Below are positions 1 to 7,415 of a stretch of DNA of 39,208 bases, piece after piece. A program made the translations under genes and the position numbers. Position 1 is the first letter of the stretch; each line of letters opens with the position of its first letter. The notes under the pieces are model-generated. The model was given only the letters and a program-made list of their open reading frames with translations. It searched no databases and was not told where the DNA came from. This DNA comes from Russula earlei (lineage: Eukaryota > Basidiomycota > Agaricomycetes > Russulales > Russulaceae): assembly GCA_025769875.1 (NCBI GenBank), contig JAGFNK010000484.1, positions 1-39,208 on the forward strand, given 5' to 3'.

Positions 1-683
1 AGAGTTATTTTGATGCATATAACCTGCCGTTCCAACCTGAATGGACGGTGAAGAGAACAAGAGGGCTTTCTTCTCATTCCTATAATCTCAGGGATACTAC
101 CGTTATGGCTGACTCTTTGAAAACACACCCGGATTGCGTGGTGAGATATCAGAATACAGCTTCTCAAACTACTGTTGACGGGAAGTATACGCCTATTCCT
201 GCTTCTGTTAAGAAGCTGAGCAACAAGATACTCTTGTGGAACATGTTTGACGATCTAAAACTAACAGCTTGCTTATACAGGATATTGCTGGAGAAAGACA
301 ACGGTAATACCGACGAGTGGTATGACTTTATGACGCACAATGTTTTCTTTGGGTTATTATACGCTACTAACCAGCTAAGCAGGTTTAACGTGATAGGCAT
401 TATGCAAAAAGAATACATTGCCAAAGACTATTACGCTTTACAAACTATGCTGGAACAAATGAGCCAAGAGGACCTTGAAAAATATTGTAAACAATTAGCC
501 AACCTGGGCTTTTGGCAAAATACCACTGCTGACGCCAAGGGGTTAAAATTGTTGATGGCTACCTTAACTACCACAGGCCCTGATAACACTGATAAACAGA
601 AGGATATAGCTTCTAAAAATTTCATAACCAGCTATTCCACCAGTATGTACTGTGAGCTGGCGCAACATTTCCGAAGAAAATAA
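1..683 (+). CDS. Hypothetical protein, 5' end cut by the window
   Basis: The frame is open from the first bases of the window (codons from position 3) and ends at a TAA at 681-683, so the true start lies upstream. A GTG at 48 is in frame, but nothing marks it as the real start. About 227 residues are visible. They are soluble, mixed alpha/beta in character and rich in Leu, Tyr, Asn and Thr, with no membrane segment and no motif I recognise. The middle part (around LWNMFDDLKLTACLYRILLE) looks helical. The next gene begins 39 bp downstream on the same strand, so the two may be co-transcribed. Function unknown. Confidence 0.75.
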   Translation, partial: SYFDAYNLPFQPEWTVKRTRGLSSHSYNLRDTTVMADSLKTHPDCVVRYQNTASQTTVDGKYTPIPASVKKLSNKILLWNMFDDLKLTACLYRILLEKDNGNTDEWYDFMTHNVFFGLLYATNQLSRFNVIGIMQKEYIAKDYYALQTMLEQMSQEDLEKYCKQLANLGFWQNTTADAKGLKLLMATLTTTGPDNTDKQKDIASKNFITSYSTSMYCELAQHFRRK

Positions 684-722
684 CATTCAATCACATTTAC
701 TCTAAACCCCCTTTTTACCATC

Positions 723-2285
723 ATGAAGAAAATCCTGGTATTATTATTTTGCCCCTTTGTGTTCATAGGCATGGCAAAGGCCCAGTCGAAGGTTTTTAAA
801 GAAGTAGACGATGAAATATCATCTACCATGAAAGTAATATCCCAGGATGGTGCATTGGTAGGCTACCTGGCTTTTACTAAACTGGAAAAGGCCAGTGAAG
901 ACTCTTTTAATTATCGTATCTCGATCATGGATGAGAACCTGAATGATATTGGGAAGATCAATTTTAAAGAGGAAAAGCTGGACCTGCAGGCGGTAGCTTT
1001 TGAGGGAGATGTTTTGTGCCTCGCCTACCTGAAAAGTAACATAATAGGAGAGGAATTTAAAAATAGAAAATCGTACAAATCGGCTACCCAGAGTGCCAAA
1101 AACAGCATCTTCACCCAGTTCCTTACACTGGATGGTAAAATCATCAAAACCGATTCTAAAAATGTAGAGATAGATATTGATGCCTATCCTACCGGCATGG
1201 CCAAACGTTCGGCAGTAGGCGCATTGAAACACGGCATCCAGTTAGGCAATATTCCTCAAAAAGGATTTGCCTGTTTTTATGGAGATGACAAAAACAATTC
1301 ATTAATACTCTATAGCACTGCCGGAGAAGTATTATGGGACAAGCATATTAACGATGCCAAAGAGTTCCTGCTTACTACTACCAAAGATGATGCTTACCTG
1401 CTATCTGAATCGTTAATCGATTATGATAACCGTTTCCAGATAGAAGGCTATAGTGTTCATGAGAATGTTGCCTATGCGAGATATACATTACAAGACAAAC
1501 AAGGCAATCCATTGTATTTAACCAATATAGACAGAGATCCGGTTAGCGGCAAATTATGCATAACCGGTAAGATTGCCCGTGGTGGCACCAAGAGTATGAT
1601 TATCACTGTTAAGAACTATACTCAACGGCCTTATAACGGCGTTTTTACACTCGTGTTCAATGGCCATGGCAAAGCAGGCATACAAGAAACTTACTCGTAC
1701 TGGTCCGACGAATCTAAAGTGCCGGATATTTCAAGAAAAGGATGGATTCGTGAAAGTGATTCCTATTCCACTCTCTCCAATTCTTTCCGCGATTATGAGG
1801 GCAACAGTTATTTTATCGGGTCAGGCATCAGAAGAAGAACGAAATGGGGAGCTATTGCTTTTTCTGTTATTACTGCCCCTTTGGTCATACCACCTATTAT
1901 GATTCTTGGAATAGCGGGTACTGTAAAATGTAAGATCACAGATGCTACGGTTGTGAAGCAAGATGCCAAAGGCAACCTATCTTTAACCGGTACAATTCCG
2001 GGTGATAAATATAGTTATGCTCTTGGGAAAGTGCTATACTCCTGGTATAATGAAAGAAGTTTTTATCATATCACTAATTCTGTTACCAAAACAGATTATA
2101 TGGTAATGAATGATAAGAAAAATATTATTGTATACAATATACCGCAGAAAAAGGTGTTAAGAACCATCGCCCGTAAAGAAGGCAGGACCACTATTAATGT
2201 ATTTCCTGCCAAGGAAGGCCATATTATGGTATCTGAGTATAACAGGAAGGAAAAGTATACAAAGCTTTCTATTGAGGCGCTATAA
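723..2285 (+). CDS. Secreted protein of unknown function (DUF6770-like)
   Basis: A 520-aa protein with a clear signal peptide (MKKILVLLFCPFVFIGMAKA, then QSK). It continues as a beta-rich domain with repeated GK/GN turns that resembles secreted beta-propeller-like proteins of Bacteroidota. Residues about 375-400 (WGAIAFSVITAPLVIPPIMI) form a hydrophobic segment long enough to span or insert in a membrane, unusual for an otherwise soluble exported protein. From memory the sequence resembles the family annotated DUF6770, but I cannot verify that here. It has no lipobox and no T9SS sorting domain, so a periplasmic or inner-membrane-anchored location is likelier than the cell surface. The gene follows the partial upstream gene by 39 bp and is closed by a strong terminator. 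Confidence 0.8.
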   Translation: MKKILVLLFCPFVFIGMAKAQSKVFKEVDDEISSTMKVISQDGALVGYLAFTKLEKASEDSFNYRISIMDENLNDIGKINFKEEKLDLQAVAFEGDVLCLAYLKSNIIGEEFKNRKSYKSATQSAKNSIFTQFLTLDGKIIKTDSKNVEIDIDAYPTGMAKRSAVGALKHGIQLGNIPQKGFACFYGDDKNNSLILYSTAGEVLWDKHINDAKEFLLTTTKDDAYLLSESLIDYDNRFQIEGYSVHENVAYARYTLQDKQGNPLYLTNIDRDPVSGKLCITGKIARGGTKSMIITVKNYTQRPYNGVFTLVFNGHGKAGIQETYSYWSDESKVPDISRKGWIRESDSYSTLSNSFRDYEGNSYFIGSGIRRRTKWGAIAFSVITAPLVIPPIMILGIAGTVKCKITDATVVKQDAKGNLSLTGTIPGDKYSYALGKVLYSWYNERSFYHITNSVTKTDYMVMNDKKNIIVYNIPQKKVLRTIARKEGRTTINVFPAKEGHIMVSEYNRKEKYTKLSIEAL

Positions 2286-2307
2286 GTGCTTGAGAAGGCT
2301 GTTTAGC

Positions 2308-2345
2308 AAAAGGGTCCGTATCTACGATACGGACCCTTTTTATAT
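2308..2345 (+). terminator. Rho-independent terminator of the 723-2285 gene
   Basis: A perfect inverted repeat has arms 2308-2320 and 2328-2340 (13 bp, core GGGTCCGTA/TACGGACCC) around a 7-nt loop, followed by a T run. It starts 23 bp after the stop codon at 2285. The mirrored A run means it could also act on the opposite strand. Confidence 0.9.
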
Positions 2346-2477
2346 CCGGAACGGGGAATTCGAGGAGATGGATACACTTAGGGTAGAGATATCTACGGTA
2401 GAAACACTATAGGAACACGGGAGGCTCTTCGGCTTGCATCGGGGTTTCATCGGGCTTTTCCACATTTTGGGGTGGGG

Positions 2478-2514
2478 TAAAAAGGAAGCTACCCGGTATA
2501 CCGGGTAGCTTCCT
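2478..2514 (-). terminator. Terminator of the trpA-his-tlpA operon (32-bp perfect palindrome)
   Basis: Positions 2483-2514 form a perfect 32-bp palindrome centred on GGTATACC. On the minus strand it is followed by a short T run (complement of the A's at 2479-2483). It lies 28 bp beyond the stop codon of the TlpA-like gene, as expected for the end of the minus-strand operon. Confidence 0.8.
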
Positions 2515-2541
2515 GTAAATGATGAGATATACAATCAATTA

Positions 2542-3611
2542 CTATTTAAGTACCGATTGTAATGTTTGTTCCAGGTTTTCCTGGCGAAGGTCTTTGGCTA
2601 TGATCTTCCCGGTAGGATCGATCAACATATTGGAGGGGATACTTTGTATGTGATACATCTGCGCTACTGCATTGTTCCAGTATTGGAGGTCACTAACCTG
2701 GCTCCAGGCTAATTTATCGTCATTGATCGCTTTTATCCAGTTGGCTTTTTGCTGATCGAGCGATACGCCTAATACAGTGAAATTCCTGTTCTTATACTTA
2801 TTGTATGCAGCCAGCACATTGGGGTTTTCCATTCTGCAAGGTCTGCACCAGCTTGCCCAAAAATCAACCAGTACATATTTGCCTTTAAAGGAGGATAATT
2901 TGATGGGGTTATTGGCTGTATCGTTTTGTGTAAAATCGGCAGCCATTGTACCAACACCGCCTACATGGGTAGCGGCAATCATTTGTTCTATCAGCCGGGC
3001 GTATAATCCTTTTTGTGCTTCAGGCTGCAGTGTATTGAATTTTGTTTCCAAAGCGCCCGGTTCAGGAAACAGAGGGTTTACCACGTATAATACAAAAGTG
3101 CTTATGGGGGAGGCTGGCTTTTCTTTAATAAACTTGTTTACCTGGTCTATCACCTTGTCCTTTGTTACCTGGAATTGTGCAATGAGTGAATCTCTTTTAT
3201 GACCGGCTGGTTCTGCATTGATCTTTGTAACAATATTGCCCAGTCTTTCTTTTAACGGGTTAAAGCTTTGTAAATAGGCCTGGTAGTCGGTATTGTATTT
3301 TGAGCCGGTTATTACAGCCGATTTCAAATGGGCAGCATCCCCGGCAACTGTTATATTTCATTACCGATAAAGAGCTCTACCATTTCCTTGTTCCCTATAA
3401 ATCCCAACTGGAACATATCCGGGTCGCTGGCAATGCCCTTTAAAGAGAAGTTCCCTTTAGAAGTGTAATCCTGGGCCACTGTTGCACCGGTAGAATTGTT
3501 GAGGAAAACAAGGGTGCTGTCTTTTAACCCTTTGATATTCCCCTTAATGGTATATCCCTGCTGGGCCATAGCGGCCATAGGAAATAATAATATTACCAAC
3601 AGTTTTTTCAT
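2542..3611 (-). pseudogene. TlpA-like thioredoxin-family protein with a frameshift
   Basis: Two minus-strand frames together make one typical family member of about 357 residues. The first (3611-3351) gives a signal peptide (MKKLLVILLFPMAAMA) and a DUF4369-like beta domain (YTIKGNIKGLKDSTLVFLNN), then hits TAA. The second is open from the break to 2542 and carries the linker helices and the thioredoxin domain, with active site WASWCRPCRMENP (CxxC near 2836-2847) and a cis-Pro region (IQSIPSNMLIDP). The frame slips by one missing base at the T run 3356-3358. Such proteins are periplasmic thiol:disulfide reductases. The start is 2 bp after the hisIE stop codon, so the gene rides at the end of the his operon. 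If the indel is a sequencing error, the gene is intact. I see no slippery heptamer for programmed frameshifting. Confidence 0.85.
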
Positions 3612-3613
3612 AG

Positions 3614-4207
3614 TTATTTTTTATGTCGTTCTTCTAATATGTTGATCACTTGTTGCAAGGTAAAACCTTTTGCGTTGAGGAGCATCAGGTAGTGGAATAA
3701 CAGGTCGGCAGACTCATCCAAGAACAGGCTATCATTATTGTCTTTGGCTTCTATCACCATTTCTACGGCTTCCTCCCCTACTTTTTGCGCAATTTTATTG
3801 AGGCCTTTGGCAAACATGCGGGCTACATAGCTTTCTTCTGCAGGGGCCTGTTTTCTCTCCCCGATAATTTGCTCCAGTTGCATCAGAAAACCGGGCTTAT
3901 TTGCTTCACTGAAGCAGGTATCGGCACCCGTATGGCAAACAGGGCCAACAGGGTTTACTTTTACCAATAAAGTATCGTTATCGCAGTCTACCTGTATATC
4001 CTGTAATAATAAAAAATGGCCGCTTTCTTCCCCTTTTGTCCATAACCGTTGTTTGCTACGGCTGTAAAAAGTAACCTTACCTATTTCTTTTGTTTTATTG
4101 AATGCTTCCTTATTCATAAACCCGAGCATCAGTACCACGCGTGTTTCAGCATCCTGTATAATAGCAGGTACCAATCCATCGCTGTATTTCTTAAAATCAA
4201 TATTCAT
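3614..4207 (-). CDS. hisIE: HisIE: phosphoribosyl-AMP cyclohydrolase / phosphoribosyl-ATP pyrophosphatase
   Basis: A 197-aa bifunctional enzyme for steps 2 and 3 of histidine synthesis. The N-terminal cyclohydrolase (about residues 1-105) shows MLGFMNKEAFNKT, the SRSKQRLWTKGEESG motif, the metal-binding DCDNDTLL stretch and the Cys-rich CHTGADTCF segment. The C-terminal pyrophosphatase (about 110-197) shows KGLNKIAQKVGEEAVEMVIEA and ESADLLFHYLMLL, the acidic metal-binding helices of the MazG/HisE fold. The fused form is usual in Bacteroidota. The gene lies 87 bp downstream of hisF, across a low-complexity spacer, and its stop codon is 2 bp from the next start. Confidence 0.96.
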   Translation of the reverse strand: MNIDFKKYSDGLVPAIIQDAETRVVLMLGFMNKEAFNKTKEIGKVTFYSRSKQRLWTKGEESGHFLLLQDIQVDCDNDTLLVKVNPVGPVCHTGADTCFSEANKPGFLMQLEQIIGERKQAPAEESYVARMFAKGLNKIAQKVGEEAVEMVIEAKDNNDSLFLDESADLLFHYLMLLNAKGFTLQQVINILEERHKK

Positions 4208-4213
4208 AACGCG

Positions 4214-4260
4214 AAATTCGGGGATTTGGGGATTGGGATTGAGGGATTTATGATTTGAGG
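4214..4260. repeat. Degenerate AATCCC-type repeats in the hisF-hisIE spacer
   Basis: Read on the minus strand, the spacer holds imperfect tandem copies of AAATCC/AATCCC (for example CTCAATCCCAATCCCC). It does not look coding and has no clear hairpin. A similar, more degenerate stretch lies between hisA and hisF (5057-5096). Confidence 0.55.
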
Positions 4261-4294
4261 TCGAGACTTCTGATAAAATGCCATTCTTTTAACA

Positions 4295-5056
4295 TTAGAT
4301 TGCCCGAACAGGGATATTACACTGCTGTAAATATCTTTTTAATTCCGGTATACTGATCTCTTTGAAATGAAAAATACTGGCGGCGAGGGCTGCATCGGCG
4401 GCTCCTTCTTCAAATACCTCGGTGAAGTGTTGCATGGTACCGGCGCCTCCGCTGGCTATTACGGGTATGGCGAGGTGCTCACTTAATCTCCTGGTAATAT
4501 CGAGGGCGAATCCCTTTTTTGTTCCGTCATTATTCATCGAGGTGAGTAGTATTTCCCCGGCGCCGGCTTCTACGGCTTGTTTAGCCCAATCGTAGCATTT
4601 GATATCCGTTTTTACGCGTCCTCCATTCAGGTAAACATACCATTCACCATCCTCTTCCTGTTTGGTATCTATGGCCAGTACTACGAACTGGCTGCCAAAT
4701 TCTTTGGCCAGGTCGGCTACCAGCTGGGGGTTTTTAAAAGCGGCTGTATTAACGGATACCTTATCGGCGCCGTTATGCAATAGTATAGATGCATCGTCGA
4801 TGCTGCTTACACCCCCACCTACGGTGAAGGGTATATTGATATGGTGGGATATACGGTTGACCAATGCACTTAAGGTTTTCCTTTTTTCATTGGTAGCGGT
4901 AATGTCAAGAAACACCAGTTCGTCAGCGCCTTCCTGTGCATACAGGGCACCCAGTTCTACCGGGTCGCCGGCGTCCCTTATATTTTCAAAATTTACCCCT
5001 TTTACAGTGCGCCCATCTTTTATATCAAGACAGGGTATTATTCTTTTTGTGAGCAT
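4295..5056 (-). CDS. hisF: HisF: imidazole glycerol phosphate synthase, cyclase subunit
   Basis: A 253-aa (beta/alpha)8-barrel enzyme that makes IGP and AICAR from PRFAR using ammonia supplied by HisH. Diagnostic segments are [20 protein letters not shown] with the catalytic Asp, [29 protein letters not shown] with the second catalytic Asp, [19 protein letters not shown] and IASGGAGT. I chose the ATG at 5056. The frame stays open to 5110, but the 18 extra residues come from a repetitive spacer ([13 protein letters not shown]) and do not belong to the family. The gene follows hisA by 40 bp, and its partner hisH lies two genes upstream. Confidence 0.97.
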   Translation of the reverse strand: MLTKRIIPCLDIKDGRTVKGVNFENIRDAGDPVELGALYAQEGADELVFLDITATNEKRKTLSALVNRISHHINIPFTVGGGVSSIDDASILLHNGADKVSVNTAAFKNPQLVADLAKEFGSQFVVLAIDTKQEEDGEWYVYLNGGRVKTDIKCYDWAKQAVEAGAGEILLTSMNNDGTKKGFALDITRRLSEHLAIPVIASGGAGTMQHFTEVFEEGAADAALAASIFHFKEISIPELKRYLQQCNIPVRAI

Positions 5057-5096
5057 GATCTTAGATTTCTGATTGGGTGACCGCTGATTTTGAGAT

Positions 5097-5822
5097 TTAG
5101 TTACCGGCATGGAAAGAACGCAGTTCTTCTATGCTGATCCTGTTCTCGTAGATCGCTTTGCCTACAATGGCTCCTGTACAACCAATCTTTTGTAATGCAT
5201 ACAAATCATCTATTGTGGCTACTCCACCGCTGGCGATAAAGTGCAGCGAAGGAAACCGGTTGATAATATTGCTATATAGTTCAATGGAGGGCCCTTCCAA
5301 TTTTCCATCTTTACTTACATCGGTGCAGAATAGCTGCTGCACTCCATGGCCCATGTATTTCTCTATAAAATGATAGATGTCTACATCCGTCGTTTCCAGC
5401 CAGCCACCTATGGCTATTTTCTCTCCCTTTACATCTGCACCCAGCAGAAATTTATCCGCCCCATAGTGTTGTAGCCATTGTACAAAGGTATATTCTTCTT
5501 TTACGGCTATACTACCTATGGTGGCAAGTGCGGCCCCTGCGTTAAACACTATATCTACATCGCCTGCTGTTTTAATACCGCCACCGAAATCAATGACCAG
5601 GGAGGTGTTACCTGCAATGGCTTCGAGCACTTTCCAGTTTTGTACAGCACCTGCTTTGGCCCCATCGAGGTCTACCAGGTGTAATCTTTTTAACCCGGCA
5701 TCTTCAAATGTTTTAGCTACTTCGAGCGGGTTTTCGTTGTAGATCTTTTTTTGCTGGTAATCGCCCTGCGTTAACCGAACACATTTACCATCTATAATAT
5801 CTATTGCGGGGATAATAACCAT
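5097..5822 (-). CDS. hisA: HisA: ProFAR isomerase
   Basis: A 241-aa half-barrel-duplicated TIM-barrel isomerase that converts ProFAR to PRFAR, the substrate of HisF-HisH. It starts [22 protein letters not shown], which contains the catalytic Asp. It continues with [12 protein letters not shown], the phosphate-binding DFGGGIKT and [12 protein letters not shown] segments, [14 protein letters not shown] with the second catalytic Asp, and [13 protein letters not shown] near the end. Length and motifs are complete. It sits between hisH (34 bp upstream) and hisF in the usual order. Confidence 0.97.
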   Translation of the reverse strand: MVIIPAIDIIDGKCVRLTQGDYQQKKIYNENPLEVAKTFEDAGLKRLHLVDLDGAKAGAVQNWKVLEAIAGNTSLVIDFGGGIKTAGDVDIVFNAGAALATIGSIAVKEEYTFVQWLQHYGADKFLLGADVKGEKIAIGGWLETTDVDIYHFIEKYMGHGVQQLFCTDVSKDGKLEGPSIELYSNIINRFPSLHFIASGGVATIDDLYALQKIGCTGAIVGKAIYENRISIEELRSFHAGN

Positions 5823-5856
5823 ACTATGAAATGAGTAGTTGAGAAGTAGATACGAT

Positions 5857-6447
5857 TTATAATGCTAAAAAGTTGCGAAGGATCTGCTCGCCAACAGAGG
5901 CGCTTTTTTCGGGGTGGAATTGTACACCATAAAAGTTATCCCGGTGTAATGCGGAACTATAGGGTTGTACATAATCCGTAACTGCTATGGTATGTTCACC
6001 CAATGCAGCATAGTACCCATGCACGAAGTAGCAGAAACTATTTTCTGTTATCTTATTAAACAAGGGAGATTTAAGGTGATAGATATTGTTCCAACCTATC
6101 TGTGGTACTTTCAACATAGTATCTGCAGGCTTGAATTTCTGTACCTGTTCAGCAAAGATGCCCAGGCATTGGGTATCATTCTCTTCTGAATAGCTGCACA
6201 TTAATTGCATGCCCAAACAAATACCCAATACGGGTTGTTTCAGATCCCTGATCAACAGATCGAGTTTTCTTTCCCGCAGGTATTGCATAGCAGTGCTTGC
6301 CTCCCCTACTCCGGGGAAAATAACTTTATCAGCTGTTGTTAACAATGCCGGCTCATCTGTAACCATCGCTTCCATACCAATCCTTTCCAGTGCGTATAAA
6401 ACGGATTGAATATTACCTGCATTATATTTTACAATGGCGAGTTGCAT
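5857..6447 (-). CDS. hisH: HisH: imidazole glycerol phosphate synthase, glutaminase subunit
   Basis: A 196-aa class I glutamine amidotransferase that releases ammonia for HisF. The catalytic triad is visible: the nucleophilic Cys in GICLGMQL, and the His and Glu in GVQFHPEKS. The start MQLAIVKYNAGNIQSV and the oxyanion-strand region FPGVGEAS are typical. The gene lies 9 bp behind trpA and 34 bp before hisA, so it is almost certainly co-transcribed with both. Confidence 0.97.
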   Translation of the reverse strand: MQLAIVKYNAGNIQSVLYALERIGMEAMVTDEPALLTTADKVIFPGVGEASTAMQYLRERKLDLLIRDLKQPVLGICLGMQLMCSYSEENDTQCLGIFAEQVQKFKPADTMLKVPQIGWNNIYHLKSPLFNKITENSFCYFVHGYYAALGEHTIAVTDYVQPYSSALHRDNFYGVQFHPEKSASVGEQILRNFLAL

Positions 6448-6456
6448 CGTGAATGG

Positions 6457-7233
6457 TTATTCTTTAATGGTGTTGATAAAATCTGTTGCTACCGCTTCTA
6501 TGTCTTTATTCTTCTTTCCTGCGAGGGTTTTCACAAAAGCACTTCCTATAATGGCGCCGTTGGCTTGTTTACAGGCACTCTCAAAAGTGGCTTTGTCTTT
6601 TATACCAAAGCCTACCAGTATCGGGTTTTGCAAATGCATCTCCCATAATTTATTAAGATATATTTCTACTGCAGCAAAGTCTTTTTCATTACCAGTGGTT
6701 GAGGAGGAGGATACCGCGTATAAAAATCCACTGCTGAGGCTATCCAGCTGTTTTACTCTTTCTTCAGCCGTTTCAGGCGTTACCAGGAAGATAAAATCCA
6801 GCTCATACTTTTTAATGATCGGTCCATATTCCGTTTCAAACTCATACTGTGGTAAATCGGGCAGTATTAAACCATCTATACCTGCAGTGGCAGCATCTGC
6901 GCAAAATCGTTCAAATCCATATTGCAGTATGGGGTTCATATAACCCATCAATACAACGGGGACATATATTTCTTTTCGAAAGTCGCGCAGCTGTTGAAAT
7001 AACCGGTGTAGTGTCATTCCGTTTGCCAATGCAGCAGCGCTACTGGCCTGGATCACATTTCCGTCGGCTAAAGGGTCGCTATAAGGCATACCCAGCTCTA
7101 TCATATCAGCGCCGCTGTTTTGTAATGCTTTCATTACAAGCAGTGTGCTATCCAATTGCGGAAATCCCGCGGTACAATAAATATTGAGTATTTTATTGTT
7201 TTTACGCCGGAACAACTCTTTTATTCTGCTCAT
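6457..7233 (-). CDS. trpA: TrpA: tryptophan synthase alpha subunit
   Basis: A 258-aa TIM-barrel enzyme that cleaves indole-3-glycerol phosphate to indole and G3P and works as a complex with TrpB. Motifs include LNIYCTAGFPQLDST, the catalytic Glu in DMIELGMPYSDPLADG, VVLMGYMNPIL, GIDGLILPDLP with the catalytic Asp, and VGFGIKDK. I chose the ATG at 7233 (MSRIKELFRRK). The frame is open to 7269, but the extra residues are not family-like. trpA is separated from trpB by about 15.6 kb and instead heads the his genes, 9 bp before hisH. A terminator lies just upstream, so it needs its own promoter. Confidence 0.96.
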   Translation of the reverse strand: MSRIKELFRRKNNKILNIYCTAGFPQLDSTLLVMKALQNSGADMIELGMPYSDPLADGNVIQASSAAALANGMTLHRLFQQLRDFRKEIYVPVVLMGYMNPILQYGFERFCADAATAGIDGLILPDLPQYEFETEYGPIIKKYELDFIFLVTPETAEERVKQLDSLSSGFLYAVSSSSTTGNEKDFAAVEIYLNKLWEMHLQNPILVGFGIKDKATFESACKQANGAIIGSAFVKTLAGKKNKDIEAVATDFINTIKE

Positions 7234-7265
7234 ATTATTTGTTTCAGTCTTTCCAAAACGAGGGT

Positions 7266-7273
7266 GCAAAATA
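7266..7273 (-). promoter_or_regulatory. Possible -7 box for trpA-hisHAFIE
   Basis: The minus strand reads TATTTTGC here, one base short of the Bacteroidota TAnnTTTG box. It lies 33 bp upstream of the trpA ATG and downstream of the terminator at 7325-7362. I see no convincing -33 TTTG. It is offered because the terminator implies a promoter in this gap of less than 100 bp. Confidence 0.35.
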
Positions 7274-7324
7274 CACCAAGCAGTTTATATTGCTTGTGGA
7301 AAGCCGGTTTTTAACAGGTGGGCA

Positions 7325-7362
7325 TAAAAAAGGGAAAGAGCTATTTGCATAATCTCTTTCCC
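7325..7362 (-). terminator. Terminator of the adhesin/SprF/OmpA unit
   Basis: Arms 7332-7340 (GGGAAAGAG) and 7354-7362 (CTCTTTCCC) form a 9-bp stem with a 13-nt loop. On the minus strand a run of T follows (complement of the A's at 7326-7331). It lies 54 bp beyond the stop of the OmpA-family gene and separates that unit from trpA. Confidence 0.75.
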
Positions 7363-7415
7363 ATACAACTGTAATTAGGGCCAGTGAACAACTTTGCCTT
7401 TCGGCCGAGTCAAGG

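Noticed and set aside
2340..2534. A 64-aa minus-strand ORF between the two terminators
   Set aside because: Its sequence runs through the terminator palindrome and has low-complexity Ser/Pro content, with no family resemblance.
3340..3370. Programmed frameshifting in the TlpA-like gene
   Set aside because: There is no slippery heptamer, no downstream structure and no known case in this family. A base-call error or true mutation is simpler.
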